Origin: Nitrospinota bacterium
GTDB taxonomy: Bacteria > UBA8248
Assembly: GCA_026706735.1 (NCBI GenBank)
Contig: JAPOYD010000119.1
Span: 1-43,478 of the forward strand
Reading direction: 5' to 3'
Length of the DNA: 43,478 nucleotides
In this document: in pieces, positions 24,681-34,633 of the stretch
Layout: the number at the start of each line of letters is the position of its first letter
Numbering within the stretch: position 1 is the first letter of the stretch
Notes under the pieces: generated by a model
Databases searched by the model: none
What the model saw: only the letters and a program-made list of their open reading frames with translations
Told to the model about the DNA's origin: nothing
Program-made: the position numbers and the translations under genes

Positions 24681-25574
24681 CTATACCCTCGAGCGGCTGC
24701 GCCACGCCAGAAAGCGGATAAGGCCCCTGTCCAGCGGCTCGGCCGTCGAGACGAGATGATAATCGACCCCTAAGTCCGCACACCGCTCCCGCGTTTCCTC
24801 GAGAAATTCTTCCAGGAGCCCGAGATAGGGTCTCTTCACCACCTCGCACTCCACGGTGATATTCCTCTCCGTCTCGACGTCATCCATCCTGGCGAGACCC
24901 TCGAAGGGAAACTCGAGCTCCACGCTGTCGAGGATGTGAAATACGATGACGTCGTTTCCCTTGAGACACAGGAGTTTGAGCGCTTTTTCCACGGCCTCGG
25001 GGTCATCGAGCAAATCAGAAACAATGACGACGAGCCCCCTTCGCTTCAGGCGCTCCGCCAGGGCAAGCATCGAACGGGCGATTCCGGTTCCCCCGCCAGG
25101 CGATGCCGCCTGGAGGCCCGCCAACAGGGTCAGCAAGTGTTTTCTGATGGATTTGGAAGGAACCTGCGTGTCTTCGGTCTCATGCGAAACCACCAGGCCC
25201 ACCGAATCGGACTGGCCCAGCAGCAAATGCGCCATCGCCGAGGAGAGCGTGGCCGCATATCCCCACTTGCTCAGGGGGCCGTCGCCGAAATCCATCGAGG
25301 CGCTGGCGTCGACGACGAGATGCGCGTAGAGGTTCGTCTCGTCTTCATACTGCTTCACGAGGTAGCGGTCGAATTTCCCGTACGCCTTCCAGTCGATGTG
25401 CCGGAGTTCGTCGCCCGGGCTGTACGCCCTGTGTTCTTCGAAATCGACGCTGAACCCACGCGAGCGGCTCCGGTGCACGCCGCTCATCAGGCCCTCGACC
25501 ACGTGGCGGGCGCGCAACTGGAGGTTGGACAATCGTGAGATGACGAGGGGGTCGAAATACTGATCCGAATTCAA
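24681..25574 (-). CDS. DUF58 family protein
   Basis: A 297-aa cytoplasmic protein with the DUF58 signature: LMSGVHRSRSRGFSVDFEEH, YSPGDELRHIDWKAYGKFDR and KQYEDETNLYAHLVVDASAS, the last resembling a VWA MIDAS. DUF58 proteins pair with MoxR ATPases. I place the start at the TTG at 25574 (AGAGGAC upstream), just after the MoxR stop. The open frame extends further upstream, but that part only overlaps MoxR out of frame and looks non-coding. It is followed by the BatA-like gene after 24 bp. Confidence 0.9.
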   Translation of the reverse strand: MNSDQYFDPLVISRLSNLQLRARHVVEGLMSGVHRSRSRGFSVDFEEHRAYSPGDELRHIDWKAYGKFDRYLVKQYEDETNLYAHLVVDASASMDFGDGPLSKWGYAATLSSAMAHLLLGQSDSVGLVVSHETEDTQVPSKSIRKHLLTLLAGLQAASPGGGTGIARSMLALAERLKRRGLVVIVSDLLDDPEAVEKALKLLCLKGNDVIVFHILDSVELEFPFEGLARMDDVETERNITVECEVVKRPYLGLLEEFLEETRERCADLGVDYHLVSTAEPLDRGLIRFLAWRSRSRV

Positions 25575-25597
25575 GGCGGTCCTCTTTGAGCAGGCGT

Positions 25598-26650
25598 CTA
25601 CGCGGCTTCGGTGGCCTCCGCCGGGGGCGTGATGGCTTCGAGAAGCTGCCGTATCAGCGAGACGGAGTCGTGGCCTTCCGCCTGCCCGCGGAAGTTCACC
25701 AGAATCCGGTGCCGCAGCACAGGCTCGGCCAGCGCCCGCACGTCCTCGATGGTGGCGGCGTAGCGTCCCCGAAGCAGCGCCCGCGCCCGCGCCCCCAGGA
25801 TCAGATACTGGCTCGCCCTCGGCCCCGCGCCCCACTCCACGTACTGGCGGACGAAATCAGGAGCGCTCTCATCGTCGGGGCGGGATGCGCGCGCGAGCGA
25901 CACCGCGTATTCCACCACGTAGGGGGCCGCAGGCACGCGGCGCACCAGTCCCTGAAAGGCCAGAATCTGCTCGTTGTCCATGATCTCTTCGAGCTTGGGA
26001 TCGTAGTTCGAAGTCGTCTGCGCGACGATTTCCTTCTCCTCCGCGAGGCTGGGATACGACACCCCGATCTCGAACATGAACCTGTCGAGCTGTGCTTCGG
26101 GCAGCGGATACGTACCCTCCTGCTCCACGGGGTTCTGGGTCGCGAGAACGAAAAACGGCGGGTTCAGGTAGTGCGCCTGCCCGCCGGCCGTCACGTGCAA
26201 CTCCTGCATGGCCTGCAGAAGCGCCGCCTGTGTCTTGGGCGACGTGCGGTTAATCTCGTCCGCCAGCAGTATCTGGGTGAAGATGGGCCCGCGAATGAAG
26301 CGGAAAGAGCGCCTTCCCTCCGTGGTGTCATCCAGGATGTCCGTGCCCGTGATGTCCGAAGGCATCAGATCGGGCGTGAACTGGATGCGGTTGAAATCGA
26401 GCTGCAGCACGCGGGCCAGGGTGCGTATCAGCAAGGTTTTCGCCAGGCCCGGCACGCCGACCAGAAGGGAGTGGCCTTTCGAGAGCAGGGCTATCAGGAC
26501 CAAGTCGATCACCTCCGCCTGCCCGACGATGATCTTGTGCACCTGATCGAGAATGGCGTCGCGCTTCAGGCCGATCTCGCGCGCTATCTCCACATCCACT
26601 TCGCTCATGTTCGATTCTTCGTTACTCACATCATCCGTCACTTCGTTCAT
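25598..26650 (-). CDS. MoxR-family AAA+ ATPase
   Basis: A 350-aa AAA+ ATPase of the MoxR/RavA clade. It has Walker A GVPGLAKT (residues 65-72), Walker [10 protein letters not shown] (D131/E132), sensor-1 region [20 protein letters not shown] and arginine-finger region LDRFMF, then the lid domain. MoxR proteins act as chaperones that insert cofactors or assemble complexes, usually with a VWA partner. Here two VWA proteins and a DUF58 protein are in the same run. The ATG is preceded by GAGAGGCG. It lies 18 bp downstream of the TPR peptidase. Confidence 0.95.
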   Translation of the reverse strand: MNEVTDDVSNEESNMSEVDVEIAREIGLKRDAILDQVHKIIVGQAEVIDLVLIALLSKGHSLLVGVPGLAKTLLIRTLARVLQLDFNRIQFTPDLMPSDITGTDILDDTTEGRRSFRFIRGPIFTQILLADEINRTSPKTQAALLQAMQELHVTAGGQAHYLNPPFFVLATQNPVEQEGTYPLPEAQLDRFMFEIGVSYPSLAEEKEIVAQTTSNYDPKLEEIMDNEQILAFQGLVRRVPAAPYVVEYAVSLARASRPDDESAPDFVRQYVEWGAGPRASQYLILGARARALLRGRYAATIEDVRALAEPVLRHRILVNFRGQAEGHDSVSLIRQLLEAITPPAEATEAA

Positions 26651-26668
26651 TGCGTATCGCCTCTCGAT

Positions 26669-28390
26669 TTAGCGGGACGACATGGAGAGAAGCACTTCGC
26701 GCTCTCGCTTCGCCTTTTCCGTCTGCCCCGTTCTTTCGTAATGCGCCAGCAGGCGCTCATGAACCACTCGAATGAAGGGATTGATCTCCACCACCTCCTC
26801 CCACGCCCTGAGGGCGCTCTCCGCCTTTCCGCCCATCTCGCTCGCCAGCGCCCGATGCACGTGCGTCATCGCGTAATCCGGGTCCACCTCCAGCGCCTTC
26901 TGGATGTGCCGCTCGGCCTGGGGAATCATGCCCAGGTGTATCTCGACCTGCGCCGCGCGGTTGAGCAGGGGCTGGGAGTACGGCTCATCGCGCAGGGCGC
27001 GGCGGTATTCGATCAGCGCCGCCCTCATCCTGCCCCGGAACGAAAGCCTGTCGCCCAGCCGCATGCGCCTTCTGGCCACGGCGCTCTTGAGCGCCGCCAA
27101 ATCGATCGAGCGCTCGTTCATCGGCCCCTTGGGCTTGAGCTTGGGCAGCATGACTTGCGAGCCCGCATGCGCGCGAAGGGGGAGTTTTTTGAGGTCCTCT
27201 ATCCAGAGTTTCTCAAACCCGCCCAGGTCGACTCCGGCGACCAACCGAAGCCCGGGCTCCGCGCTCTGGGGCGGACCGGTGGATTCGAGTTCAACGAGAC
27301 TCGCCCGCCTTTGGCGCCGCATTCCGGGGTTTTCCTCTCCAAGCGCCGGCGCGCCCTGCATTCTTGGCGCGGGCGAGGCCTCCCGGATGCCCGCCAGCAG
27401 GCGGACGAGCGCGCCCTCACCCATTGTACGGCGGATGAAATCCACGGCCGAAGCCGCTTCCGCGTAAGCCAGATGCACTTCCTGCGGCGTATCGAGATAG
27501 ATGAGGCTCGGCTCCATCTTCTTGAACGGAACGTAGTTGTTCGTCTCCCTCGCCTTGTACAGCAAGGCCTCCTCGCCCGGGTGGAGATAGCCTTCCCGCT
27601 CCCCGCCCTTCCATCTTTTCTCCAGGTATTTGGCGATTCCCTCGTGCAGCCAGATCGGGGCGCGGTTCTTCGTCGCCAGCACGATGAGGTAGTGGACGTA
27701 CTCGTGCGCCGCGGTGTCGAGCCAGCGATAGCCCCGAAGGAGCGCGCCGGGGGATAGAAACATCACCTTGTTGAACTTGCAGACCCCGACCGCGCCTTTC
27801 TCCTCGATGTCCCGCCGCGAGAGCGTGGATGAGCGGTGGAAGCGGACCGAGTCCGAAAAAAGCTCCACGCGAATCCGCTGCGCCGGCCGTACGCCCAATA
27901 TCTCCCCATAGCGCGCATAGGCCTTCTCCAGCGCATCGCCCAGGTAAGGCAGCAAAACGGCGTCTTCGCCCGGTTCGTACCAGATGTCGAAATGAGCCGT
28001 CTTGTGCGCCTTGAATCCCTGCACCGCGGTTTGCGTCTGGCGCACGTGGAGCCTGAGTTCGAGCCATTCGCCGTCTCCGGGTTTTTTCTTGAGCGCGGCG
28101 TTGAGGTTGGCGACCGACTCGGAGAATCGTCCTTCCAGGTAATCCGCGGCTCCCGAGAGCGCCCGCCATTCCGCCCGGCCGGGTGATCCGGCTTCGAGCG
28201 ATTCGATTTTCTTCCTCGCGGCCGCCAGATTCCACGCCCGAAGATCATCCACCACCGCGCGATAACCATCCGGCCGCTTCACGGCCTGGGAGAGAGGCAC
28301 CGCGCGATTGACGGTATGCGTCCACGCGGAAGGAGCAAAAGCCGCGATCAGGGAAGCGCAAATGAGAGCTGCGAGAAATTTTTTGCGCAT
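26669..28390 (-). CDS. Exported zinc peptidase (MA-clan gluzincin) with TPR repeats
   Basis: A 573-aa protein with a signal peptide (cleavage near SAWTH, residue 22-25). A gluzincin domain of the DUF1570/peptidase-MA kind carries the zinc motif H229-E230-Y-V-H233 in DTAAHEYVHYL and the third ligand E250 in WLHEGIAKYLE. The C-terminal half holds TPR-like helices (ALIEYRRALRDEPYSQPLLN; AERHIQKALEVDPDYAMTHV). It should act in the periplasm as a protease tied to protein interactions. Its ATG overlaps the DUF4175 stop by one base (TAATG), so the two are translationally coupled. All zinc ligands are intact. Confidence 0.88.
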   Translation of the reverse strand: MRKKFLAALICASLIAAFAPSAWTHTVNRAVPLSQAVKRPDGYRAVVDDLRAWNLAAARKKIESLEAGSPGRAEWRALSGAADYLEGRFSESVANLNAALKKKPGDGEWLELRLHVRQTQTAVQGFKAHKTAHFDIWYEPGEDAVLLPYLGDALEKAYARYGEILGVRPAQRIRVELFSDSVRFHRSSTLSRRDIEEKGAVGVCKFNKVMFLSPGALLRGYRWLDTAAHEYVHYLIVLATKNRAPIWLHEGIAKYLEKRWKGGEREGYLHPGEEALLYKARETNNYVPFKKMEPSLIYLDTPQEVHLAYAEAASAVDFIRRTMGEGALVRLLAGIREASPAPRMQGAPALGEENPGMRRQRRASLVELESTGPPQSAEPGLRLVAGVDLGGFEKLWIEDLKKLPLRAHAGSQVMLPKLKPKGPMNERSIDLAALKSAVARRRMRLGDRLSFRGRMRAALIEYRRALRDEPYSQPLLNRAAQVEIHLGMIPQAERHIQKALEVDPDYAMTHVHRALASEMGGKAESALRAWEEVVEINPFIRVVHERLLAHYERTGQTEKAKREREVLLSMSSR

Positions 28391-31300
28391 TATTTTGTCA
28401 GCCTGTCGAAATAGTCCTCGATTTCACCGCGCATTCCGCTCGGCAGGCCGTCCTTCATCGCCTCCATGATCTCTTCACGGTACTTGGCGGGCACCTTGTA
28501 TTGTTCCCGATCCGGAATGAGAACCTCGCTGAACTGGGTGCCGAGATTCCCGTCCTCCTCCCGTCCCCGCTGGTTCGAGCCTTGCGGCTGGGGAAAATTC
28601 GGGTTCCTCGACCACCACGGCCTGTTCCCTCCCCTGCCCGGCCCCAATGCGCCGAAGCCCCGGGGGGTGCCCATGCCCAGACTGCCCCGCTGGGCCATCT
28701 GCTGCATGGCCTGCTGCATGGAGTTCTGCCCCTGGGCGAGCTTGCGTATCGCCTCCTCCTCGGGGGGCACGGCGCGTGAGGAACTGCGCTCTCCCAAATG
28801 AGCGGTGGCCCGTTTCATCGCTTCTCCCGCCTCGGTGATTCTCCGCACGATGCTCGGATTGATGAACGGATACACCTGCATCATCTGACGCAAGTGCCGC
28901 TCGAAAACCTCCAGGCGCTTGCGCAAGGCGTCCTGCCTGTGGCGCAGGCCGTCGAGTTTCGCGATTTCCGTGCCGCCCGCGTCTTTTTCTGATTTGTCCA
29001 AAAGCCGCCCCGCGCTCTTCGCCAATTCTTCCGGGGACACGGGCTCGGGGGGCGCAAGCCCAAACCCCATCCCGCCAAGCGCAAGCGACGCCATGCTCCC
29101 CGGAATTTCAAACGAAGGCCCCTGCGGCGAAGGAACCGGGCCTATCAACCCAGGCGCAGGCCCAAGCGCCCTCCTCGGCAGTTCTCCCGCCAGGGGCGCG
29201 GCGCCGCGTTCTTCCAGACCTTTCGCCACCTCCGGCGCAGGCTTCACGTCCGGGTCCATTTGCCAGGCCCAGGGCTCAGGCCTGATTCCCTCTCGCGCAT
29301 CCCTCGGCGTCGCAGGCTCCAGCCCTTTTTCGAGCTTCGCCGCCTCCGGCGCATCTTTTTCCTTCTCCGCCATCTGCCCGGGACGGGCGCAAGGCGACTT
29401 CTCGAACTTGGCCGCCCACTCCGGCAGCCTCTGGAAGATGATCCCCCATTCCCCTTTCTTGAGCATGGTGTCGAACTCGGAGAGCGCACGCATCTTCTCG
29501 CGCTGGATTTTCTCCGCCTGTTCCCGGGGGGAGAGTTTCTTCTTCGTTTCAGGCCGGCCGAGCATCGAAATCTCAGGCTCCGTCGGTTCGGCTTGCTTCA
29601 CCGGTTCGGCCTCCGGGAAACAATCCGGCGGGAGCGGCTTTGCGGCCGACTCGCTCGTTTTCATCCAATACGCCCGGGCGTTGCGCGACGCGGCGGCGAC
29701 CTCTTCGGGCCATTTCTTCTTCAGACGATCCACCACGTTTTCCAGCACGCCGACCGTCTCGCCCAGGATGGCCTGCTGCTCTTCCACGATGGCCGCCAGT
29801 TCGCTTTGCTGGCGCCTGATGGGCCTGCCCCCGCGCTGGCTCATCATCTGCTGGCGCTGCATGCCGCGCAGCGCCATGCGCATTCTCTGCAACTGGCTCA
29901 TGAGGCGCCTGAGCTGCTCCAGCGCGCCCTGAAAATTGTTCTGGCGCATCATCTCGCGAATCCGCTCGAAGGCGCGCATCATGTCCTGCATGGGCATCTC
30001 GCGCATGCTGCGCTGGTTCATGAATTCCGCCGGCATGCGCTGGGCCAGAGAAGCCATCTGCTGCATCAGCTTGCCCAACTCCGTCCTGAGTTTTTCAAGC
30101 TCCTTCTCCACCCGGTTGATCGCCTCCTGGTCCCCGCCCATTCTGCGCATTTTCTCGAGCGCCTGCTCGATGGCCCTTTGTCGCTGGATCATCGATTCCG
30201 TCGTACGGCCCGCCCTGTCCACCCGGACGTTGCGCTGTATCTCCTCGCTCATCGTGGCGAGACGCTCCAGCGTTTCCGTCGCCTCTTCCTGCCGGGCGGC
30301 TATCTCGCGATTCAGCCTTTTCCTTTCCGATTCGGCGTTCTTCCCCAATTTCGACAGTTGCGAGAGCGGTTTCAGGTATTGTGAAATCGCATCCCGCAGT
30401 TGTCGCTGCAGCGTGGAGAGATCCATGTCGGAGAGCGTCTCGCGCGGATTCTTGGGCCTGAGCATCGCTCTCGCGCGCTTGATGCGTTCCAAGATTCTGG
30501 TGGCCTTCGCCTCGATGGAGCCGCTCTTCCGGGCGAGCCTGCCGGTTTCCTTCGCCCCTTTCGCCTTTTCTTCCGGCAGCAGGTCCTTTTCCAGGTAATC
30601 GCCCAGCAGGTCGAGGAGTTCGTCCGAAATCTCTCCCAGATTCCTGTCCAGCCCGGCTATCACGGCTTCCCTGTCGCGGATTTTGATCCGGTAGATTTTG
30701 CTCGTCCCGAACTTGGGGCCGCTCACCGTATCCACGTCAGGGGCGATGAAGCGATAGGAGAGGATTCCCCCCGGTTTGATTCCCATGGACCTGAGGTCGA
30801 ATTCATAGCGTCCGAGCACATCCTTTTGGGGAGCCTCGCCGCCCCACACCTTGATTCTCCTCGGTCGACCGCTCCCGAGCCTGATTTCGAGGTACACGCT
30901 CTTGAGCCCGAAATCATCGGACGCCCGGTACTTCACGGTCACCTGCTCGTCGGCCTCCACCGTGAGGTCTTTTTCCGGATGCGTCACCATCACGACGGGA
31001 AAGGCGTCGGGGATGATGTCGATCTGGTAGCGCCGGGGCGCGAGATTCGAAAAACCGTGTGCATCCTTCAAGCGAACCTGGTAAGAACCCGCGCCGCCCA
31101 GGATCATCTTCCCCCTCAGCGAATCGCCCTCTTCCGAGGGGTTGAGCGGCAATCGCCAGCCGTCGGCCAGCGCGATGAGCGCCTCCTGAACCGGCTTGTT
31201 CGTCTTCACGGCCAGTTGCACCTCCGAACCCATATAGGCGCGGATGTGGCCGCCGTTTTTCCCCTTCCCGGGCTTGAGCTTCGTATACTCGGGCGGATAC

Positions 31301-32178
31301 TGAACGACTTCGATGGATTCCACCCCCGGCGGGGCGACCACGCGAACCTCGATCGTCCGCGAGCGAAACCTCCCCGTTCGCGCCGTGACGCGCGCATCGG
31401 CTCCGGCGGCCAGCCAGCGAGAGCGGAAATGGCGAGGAGCCACCTTCTCCATGGCGATGCTCGCCCCGGACTCGGCGCCTTGCCGGACTTCCAGCTCGAC
31501 GGCGTCCGTCTCTCGACCCGTGGTCTTCACCTCGAACGTCATGGGCATCCCGGGGAGAACCGTGGTGCGCTCCGCCCAAATCTCCAGGTTCGTGATGCGC
31601 GAGGGCATGAGGTCCGCCGCGTTCGCCAGGAGATAACCCGCGCGTGGATACAGCCCCGGCCAGATGAACGCCATGAGAAGCACCGCGATGGTCAGAACGC
31701 CGGCGAGCCGCCCGAGCCTTTGAAAGCCGGCGTGGGAGACATAAGCCTCCGGGTCGAGCGGCTCCACTTCCCGGCGGGTGTCGTTCACCAGCGCGTCGAT
31801 GAGCGCGGGCGAGGTGGGGTCGTCATCGCCGAGCTCTCCTTTGCGCGGAAAAAGCTGCAGCGAACTGATGAGGTTGCTGCCCAGGTCCGGATGGGTCTCC
31901 TCGATGTCGAGGGCGATGCTCTCGCGCCTGGGACGGCGGGTCGCCAGCCACCAGCAGCGGATGAGCGTCACGCCCAGCAGAAGAATCGTCAGCCCGGCGT
32001 AGGTGATGGCGGAATAGCCATAGATGGACTGCGCGACCACCGCCGCCGGGGCCAGCAGCAAAACGGCCAGAACGCCCAGCAGCAGCACCATTCCCGCCTC
32101 GAGACGCCTGACCTTGAGGCGCGCGCGAATTACGGAATCGAGAAACTCGTTTATCTTCTTGAATGATTGCTCGGCCAT
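28390..32178 (-). CDS. Very long DUF4175-family membrane protein with coiled coils
   Basis: A 1262-aa protein. Two or three membrane helices lie at the N-terminus (about residues 28-50, 55-75 and 160-175). A large extracytoplasmic beta-rich part follows (about 190-500: RITNLEIWAERTTVLPGMPM). Then comes a long charged coiled-coil stretch (about 540-870) rich in Met, Gln and Arg (MREMPMQDMMRAFERIREMM; ALRGMQRQQMMSQRGGRPIR). A Pro-rich linker runs from about 880 to 1080, with a second helical region at the C-terminus. This is the DUF4175 architecture, but it appears longer than the usual 800-900 residues. It probably scaffolds the envelope machine encoded around it. The function is unknown. Confidence 0.85.
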   Translation of the reverse strand: MAEQSFKKINEFLDSVIRARLKVRRLEAGMVLLLGVLAVLLLAPAAVVAQSIYGYSAITYAGLTILLLGVTLIRCWWLATRRPRRESIALDIEETHPDLGSNLISSLQLFPRKGELGDDDPTSPALIDALVNDTRREVEPLDPEAYVSHAGFQRLGRLAGVLTIAVLLMAFIWPGLYPRAGYLLANAADLMPSRITNLEIWAERTTVLPGMPMTFEVKTTGRETDAVELEVRQGAESGASIAMEKVAPRHFRSRWLAAGADARVTARTGRFRSRTIEVRVVAPPGVESIEVVQYPPEYTKLKPGKGKNGGHIRAYMGSEVQLAVKTNKPVQEALIALADGWRLPLNPSEEGDSLRGKMILGGAGSYQVRLKDAHGFSNLAPRRYQIDIIPDAFPVVMVTHPEKDLTVEADEQVTVKYRASDDFGLKSVYLEIRLGSGRPRRIKVWGGEAPQKDVLGRYEFDLRSMGIKPGGILSYRFIAPDVDTVSGPKFGTSKIYRIKIRDREAVIAGLDRNLGEISDELLDLLGDYLEKDLLPEEKAKGAKETGRLARKSGSIEAKATRILERIKRARAMLRPKNPRETLSDMDLSTLQRQLRDAISQYLKPLSQLSKLGKNAESERKRLNREIAARQEEATETLERLATMSEEIQRNVRVDRAGRTTESMIQRQRAIEQALEKMRRMGGDQEAINRVEKELEKLRTELGKLMQQMASLAQRMPAEFMNQRSMREMPMQDMMRAFERIREMMRQNNFQGALEQLRRLMSQLQRMRMALRGMQRQQMMSQRGGRPIRRQQSELAAIVEEQQAILGETVGVLENVVDRLKKKWPEEVAAASRNARAYWMKTSESAAKPLPPDCFPEAEPVKQAEPTEPEISMLGRPETKKKLSPREQAEKIQREKMRALSEFDTMLKKGEWGIIFQRLPEWAAKFEKSPCARPGQMAEKEKDAPEAAKLEKGLEPATPRDAREGIRPEPWAWQMDPDVKPAPEVAKGLEERGAAPLAGELPRRALGPAPGLIGPVPSPQGPSFEIPGSMASLALGGMGFGLAPPEPVSPEELAKSAGRLLDKSEKDAGGTEIAKLDGLRHRQDALRKRLEVFERHLRQMMQVYPFINPSIVRRITEAGEAMKRATAHLGERSSSRAVPPEEEAIRKLAQGQNSMQQAMQQMAQRGSLGMGTPRGFGALGPGRGGNRPWWSRNPNFPQPQGSNQRGREEDGNLGTQFSEVLIPDREQYKVPAKYREEIMEAMKDGLPSGMRGEIEDYFDRLTK

Positions 32179-32204
32179 CTCTCGTTTCCTTCATATGAGT
32201 AAAC

Positions 32205-32255
32205 GGCGACAGCGTATAATTTCATTTATATTACACAAAATACATGAACGGGCGG
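32205..32255 (-). promoter_or_regulatory. AT-rich gap, possible promoter for the downstream half of the Bat-like locus
   Basis: The 109-bp gap before the DUF4175 gene contains the most AT-rich stretch of the locus (32214-32245). Promoter-like TTGTGT and TATACG/TATAAA hexamers occur on the minus strand, but with poor spacing. It is the only sizeable gap inside the run from DUF4159 to BatA, so a secondary promoter is reasonable. Low confidence. Confidence 0.3.
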
Positions 32256-32287
32256 TAACAGCCAAAAAGCGCGCGCCGGCCCGGCGC

Positions 32288-34630
32288 CTAAGCCAGGCCC
32301 CACAAGCGCCGTATGGTCCACTCCAGGCCCGGCAACAGGATGAGCGCCATCGCGATCCAGGGAATGCTCCAGAGGCGCACGTCGCGCACTTCCATCACCC
32401 TGTGCGGCACCTTGCCCTTCAAGGCCTCCAGAACGCGGGCGGTCAAATCCTCATTCCCCACCGCGTCGGCCCGAAAAAAGAGTCCCCCCGTGTTTTTCGC
32501 CAGCGTTTGCAGGTTCTCCCAGCGCGGGCTGACGTCGGCCCACTCCGCCTTGCCCGCCTCTCTGCCGATGCCGATAGTCCGCACCGCCTCGCCGATGACT
32601 TGGCCCTCCTGGACGGCCGTCATCCTCGCCCGGTAACTCCCGTTGCCACGGGGGCGAAAGCGAATCTCGAATTCCCGGGAATCCGGACGATAGGCCGCGC
32701 GGTAATGGTTGGTGACGCCATAGGGATCCCGAAGCTGCACCCTCACCTGCGCCTCCTGAGCCGGCTGATAGGATTCGTCCCTCACCTGCATCCGGAGGAC
32801 GTAGGTCCTGTCCTTGCCCTGCTCCGCCTCGGGAAGAATTTGGACCTGAGAACTTCCGGGGTCGCCCGAAAGCCAGCGGATCATCTGCGCGACCAGGCGG
32901 ATGTAGAGACGATTCGTCTTCTCCGCGGCCACCATCCCGAAATTCCACCGCCAGATATCATCCGAAAAAACACTCACGACCCTTCCCTCGCCGATCCGCT
33001 TCGTGGCGAGGAGAGGCGTTTTCCCTTCTTTCGTGGAAACGAGAATCTGCCCTTTTCCGAACGGCGTCGTTGCGTTGACGCGCCTCAAGGGAGGAAAGGA
33101 AGTCCAGAACTTCTTGTTTTCCTCAAGATCCGAGGAGAGCTGTGTGATGGGATGTCTTCCGCCGACAGGCGTCAGTTGAGCGAGCAGGCGCCTTTGGTCC
33201 TGATAATCGCTTTCCTGCCGCAGGCGCACGGGCAGGAGGTCCTCGATGGGGCTCCGGTAGTATCCGCCGGCGCTGAAGGATTGCCTGCCGCCGAACATGA
33301 GCAGCGCCCCGCCTTTTCGGACGTAATCCTCCACGCGCCTGAGGTAGTAGTTGCTGAAGTACTCCTGGGCGGAGAAATTGTCGAAAACCACAATCTCGAA
33401 ATTCTTGAGTTCCTCCAGAAACAGCTTGTCCACCGGGAACGGCACGAGGCTCAGGTGCCGGGTCGGGACCCCCGGGTCATCTTCCGAGGTTCTCAGGAAG
33501 ACGAACGACACGAGGTCGATGGCGGGGTCCCGCTTGAGCGCCATGCGCAGGAAGCGATAGTTCCACGTGGGAGAGCCCGTAATCGTCAACACCCGAATCT
33601 TGTCCCGCCTCACTTCCAGTGGAATCTCGACGCGGTTGTTCGACTCTACGATCTCGCCGCGCTGAACGGGCGTGACCACGCTCAACACCTGACTTCCCAC
33701 CTCACTCGGCGTAAAGCGGAATTTCACGAGACGGCGCAACGGACTGCGCCTGACGTCAATCGACCGGGTCCTGATGATGCGGCCCTCGCGCGTCAGGGCG
33801 ACCGGCAGCTTGCGGCCGGAAAAGCCCTTTACCGAGAGCGAGACCTCCAGGCTCATCTCCTTTCCCTGAAAGGCGATGCGTGGGGCCTGGATATCCTGAA
33901 TGGCGATGTCGCGGAAGGAATCCGGCGCCCCGAAACCCACTCCGATGAGGGGCGGAAAGGATTTCACGTCCCCGGGCGGAAGCGCCGCCTCGGTGGTGTC
34001 CCCTCCGTCCGAGAGCATCAGGATGCCGAGAGGGCCGTCCTGGTTTTTCTGTTTCCCCTCTCCCGCCGGAGCGCGCGTTTCCCGGGCGCTGCGCAGAGCG
34101 CCCCGGATGGCGCCCAGCGGGTCGCTGCCAACGCCCCGGGCCTTTAGGTCTTCAAGATCCTTCATTCCGATGGGGGTCCTGCCGGCATCGTAGCGGGCGA
34201 GTTGCACGTCGTAGAGCTCTCTGAGATCCGTGAGCAGGCTCGTGGGCGGATCTCCTTCCTCCTCTCCTTCGGAGGCCTGTGATTGTCCGGGCTTTTTCGG
34301 GACCAACAGGAAATCTTTCGCCAAGTCGATGCGCGTTTTCTTGCTGTTCGCGTCCTGAACGCTCATGCTCGCCGAACTGTCGAGAAGAACGAGCAGTTTG
34401 GGCGGCAGGGAGCGCTCGCGCTTGTCGATCAGCGTGGGGCCTGAGAGAAAAAATACGATCGCGGCATACAGAAGGGCCCTCAGTCCCTGAAGAAGCCAGA
34501 CGCGTCTCGGCGGAAGTTTTTCGGTCAAGTCGCGATGCCTGCGAACGAGCGCCCAGCCCAGTCCGACCGCAACGATGACGATCACCCACCAGGGCGCGCC
34601 GCCGGGCCAATGGAGTGTGGACCAGTCCAT
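32288..34630 (-). CDS. Membrane protein with VWA and glutamine-amidotransferase-like domains
   Basis: A 780-aa inner-membrane protein. Two N-terminal helices (WWVIVIVAVGLGWALV; LLQGLRALLYAAIVFFLSG) lead to a VWA domain with MIDAS DSSASMS (near residue 88) and an inserted low-complexity loop. A beta-sandwich region follows. A class-I-glutamine-amidotransferase-like fold comes next (EIVVFDNFSAQEYFSNYYLR; VRKGGALLMFGGRQSFSAGG), then a Bat-like C-terminal beta domain and a final helix (IPWIAMALILLPGLEWTI). I start at the ATG at 34630, right after the DUF4159 stop; a GTG lies one codon upstream. It is the second VWA protein of the locus. Confidence 0.85.
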   Translation of the reverse strand: MDWSTLHWPGGAPWWVIVIVAVGLGWALVRRHRDLTEKLPPRRVWLLQGLRALLYAAIVFFLSGPTLIDKRERSLPPKLLVLLDSSASMSVQDANSKKTRIDLAKDFLLVPKKPGQSQASEGEEEGDPPTSLLTDLRELYDVQLARYDAGRTPIGMKDLEDLKARGVGSDPLGAIRGALRSARETRAPAGEGKQKNQDGPLGILMLSDGGDTTEAALPPGDVKSFPPLIGVGFGAPDSFRDIAIQDIQAPRIAFQGKEMSLEVSLSVKGFSGRKLPVALTREGRIIRTRSIDVRRSPLRRLVKFRFTPSEVGSQVLSVVTPVQRGEIVESNNRVEIPLEVRRDKIRVLTITGSPTWNYRFLRMALKRDPAIDLVSFVFLRTSEDDPGVPTRHLSLVPFPVDKLFLEELKNFEIVVFDNFSAQEYFSNYYLRRVEDYVRKGGALLMFGGRQSFSAGGYYRSPIEDLLPVRLRQESDYQDQRRLLAQLTPVGGRHPITQLSSDLEENKKFWTSFPPLRRVNATTPFGKGQILVSTKEGKTPLLATKRIGEGRVVSVFSDDIWRWNFGMVAAEKTNRLYIRLVAQMIRWLSGDPGSSQVQILPEAEQGKDRTYVLRMQVRDESYQPAQEAQVRVQLRDPYGVTNHYRAAYRPDSREFEIRFRPRGNGSYRARMTAVQEGQVIGEAVRTIGIGREAGKAEWADVSPRWENLQTLAKNTGGLFFRADAVGNEDLTARVLEALKGKVPHRVMEVRDVRLWSIPWIAMALILLPGLEWTIRRLWGLA

Positions 34631-34633
34631 CAC

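Noticed and set aside
25586-32166. Very long plus-strand open frames (up to 723 codons) antisense to MoxR, the TPR peptidase and DUF4175
   Set aside because: Same artefact of high GC3: no ribosome site, no recognisable domain, and composition typical of antisense translations.
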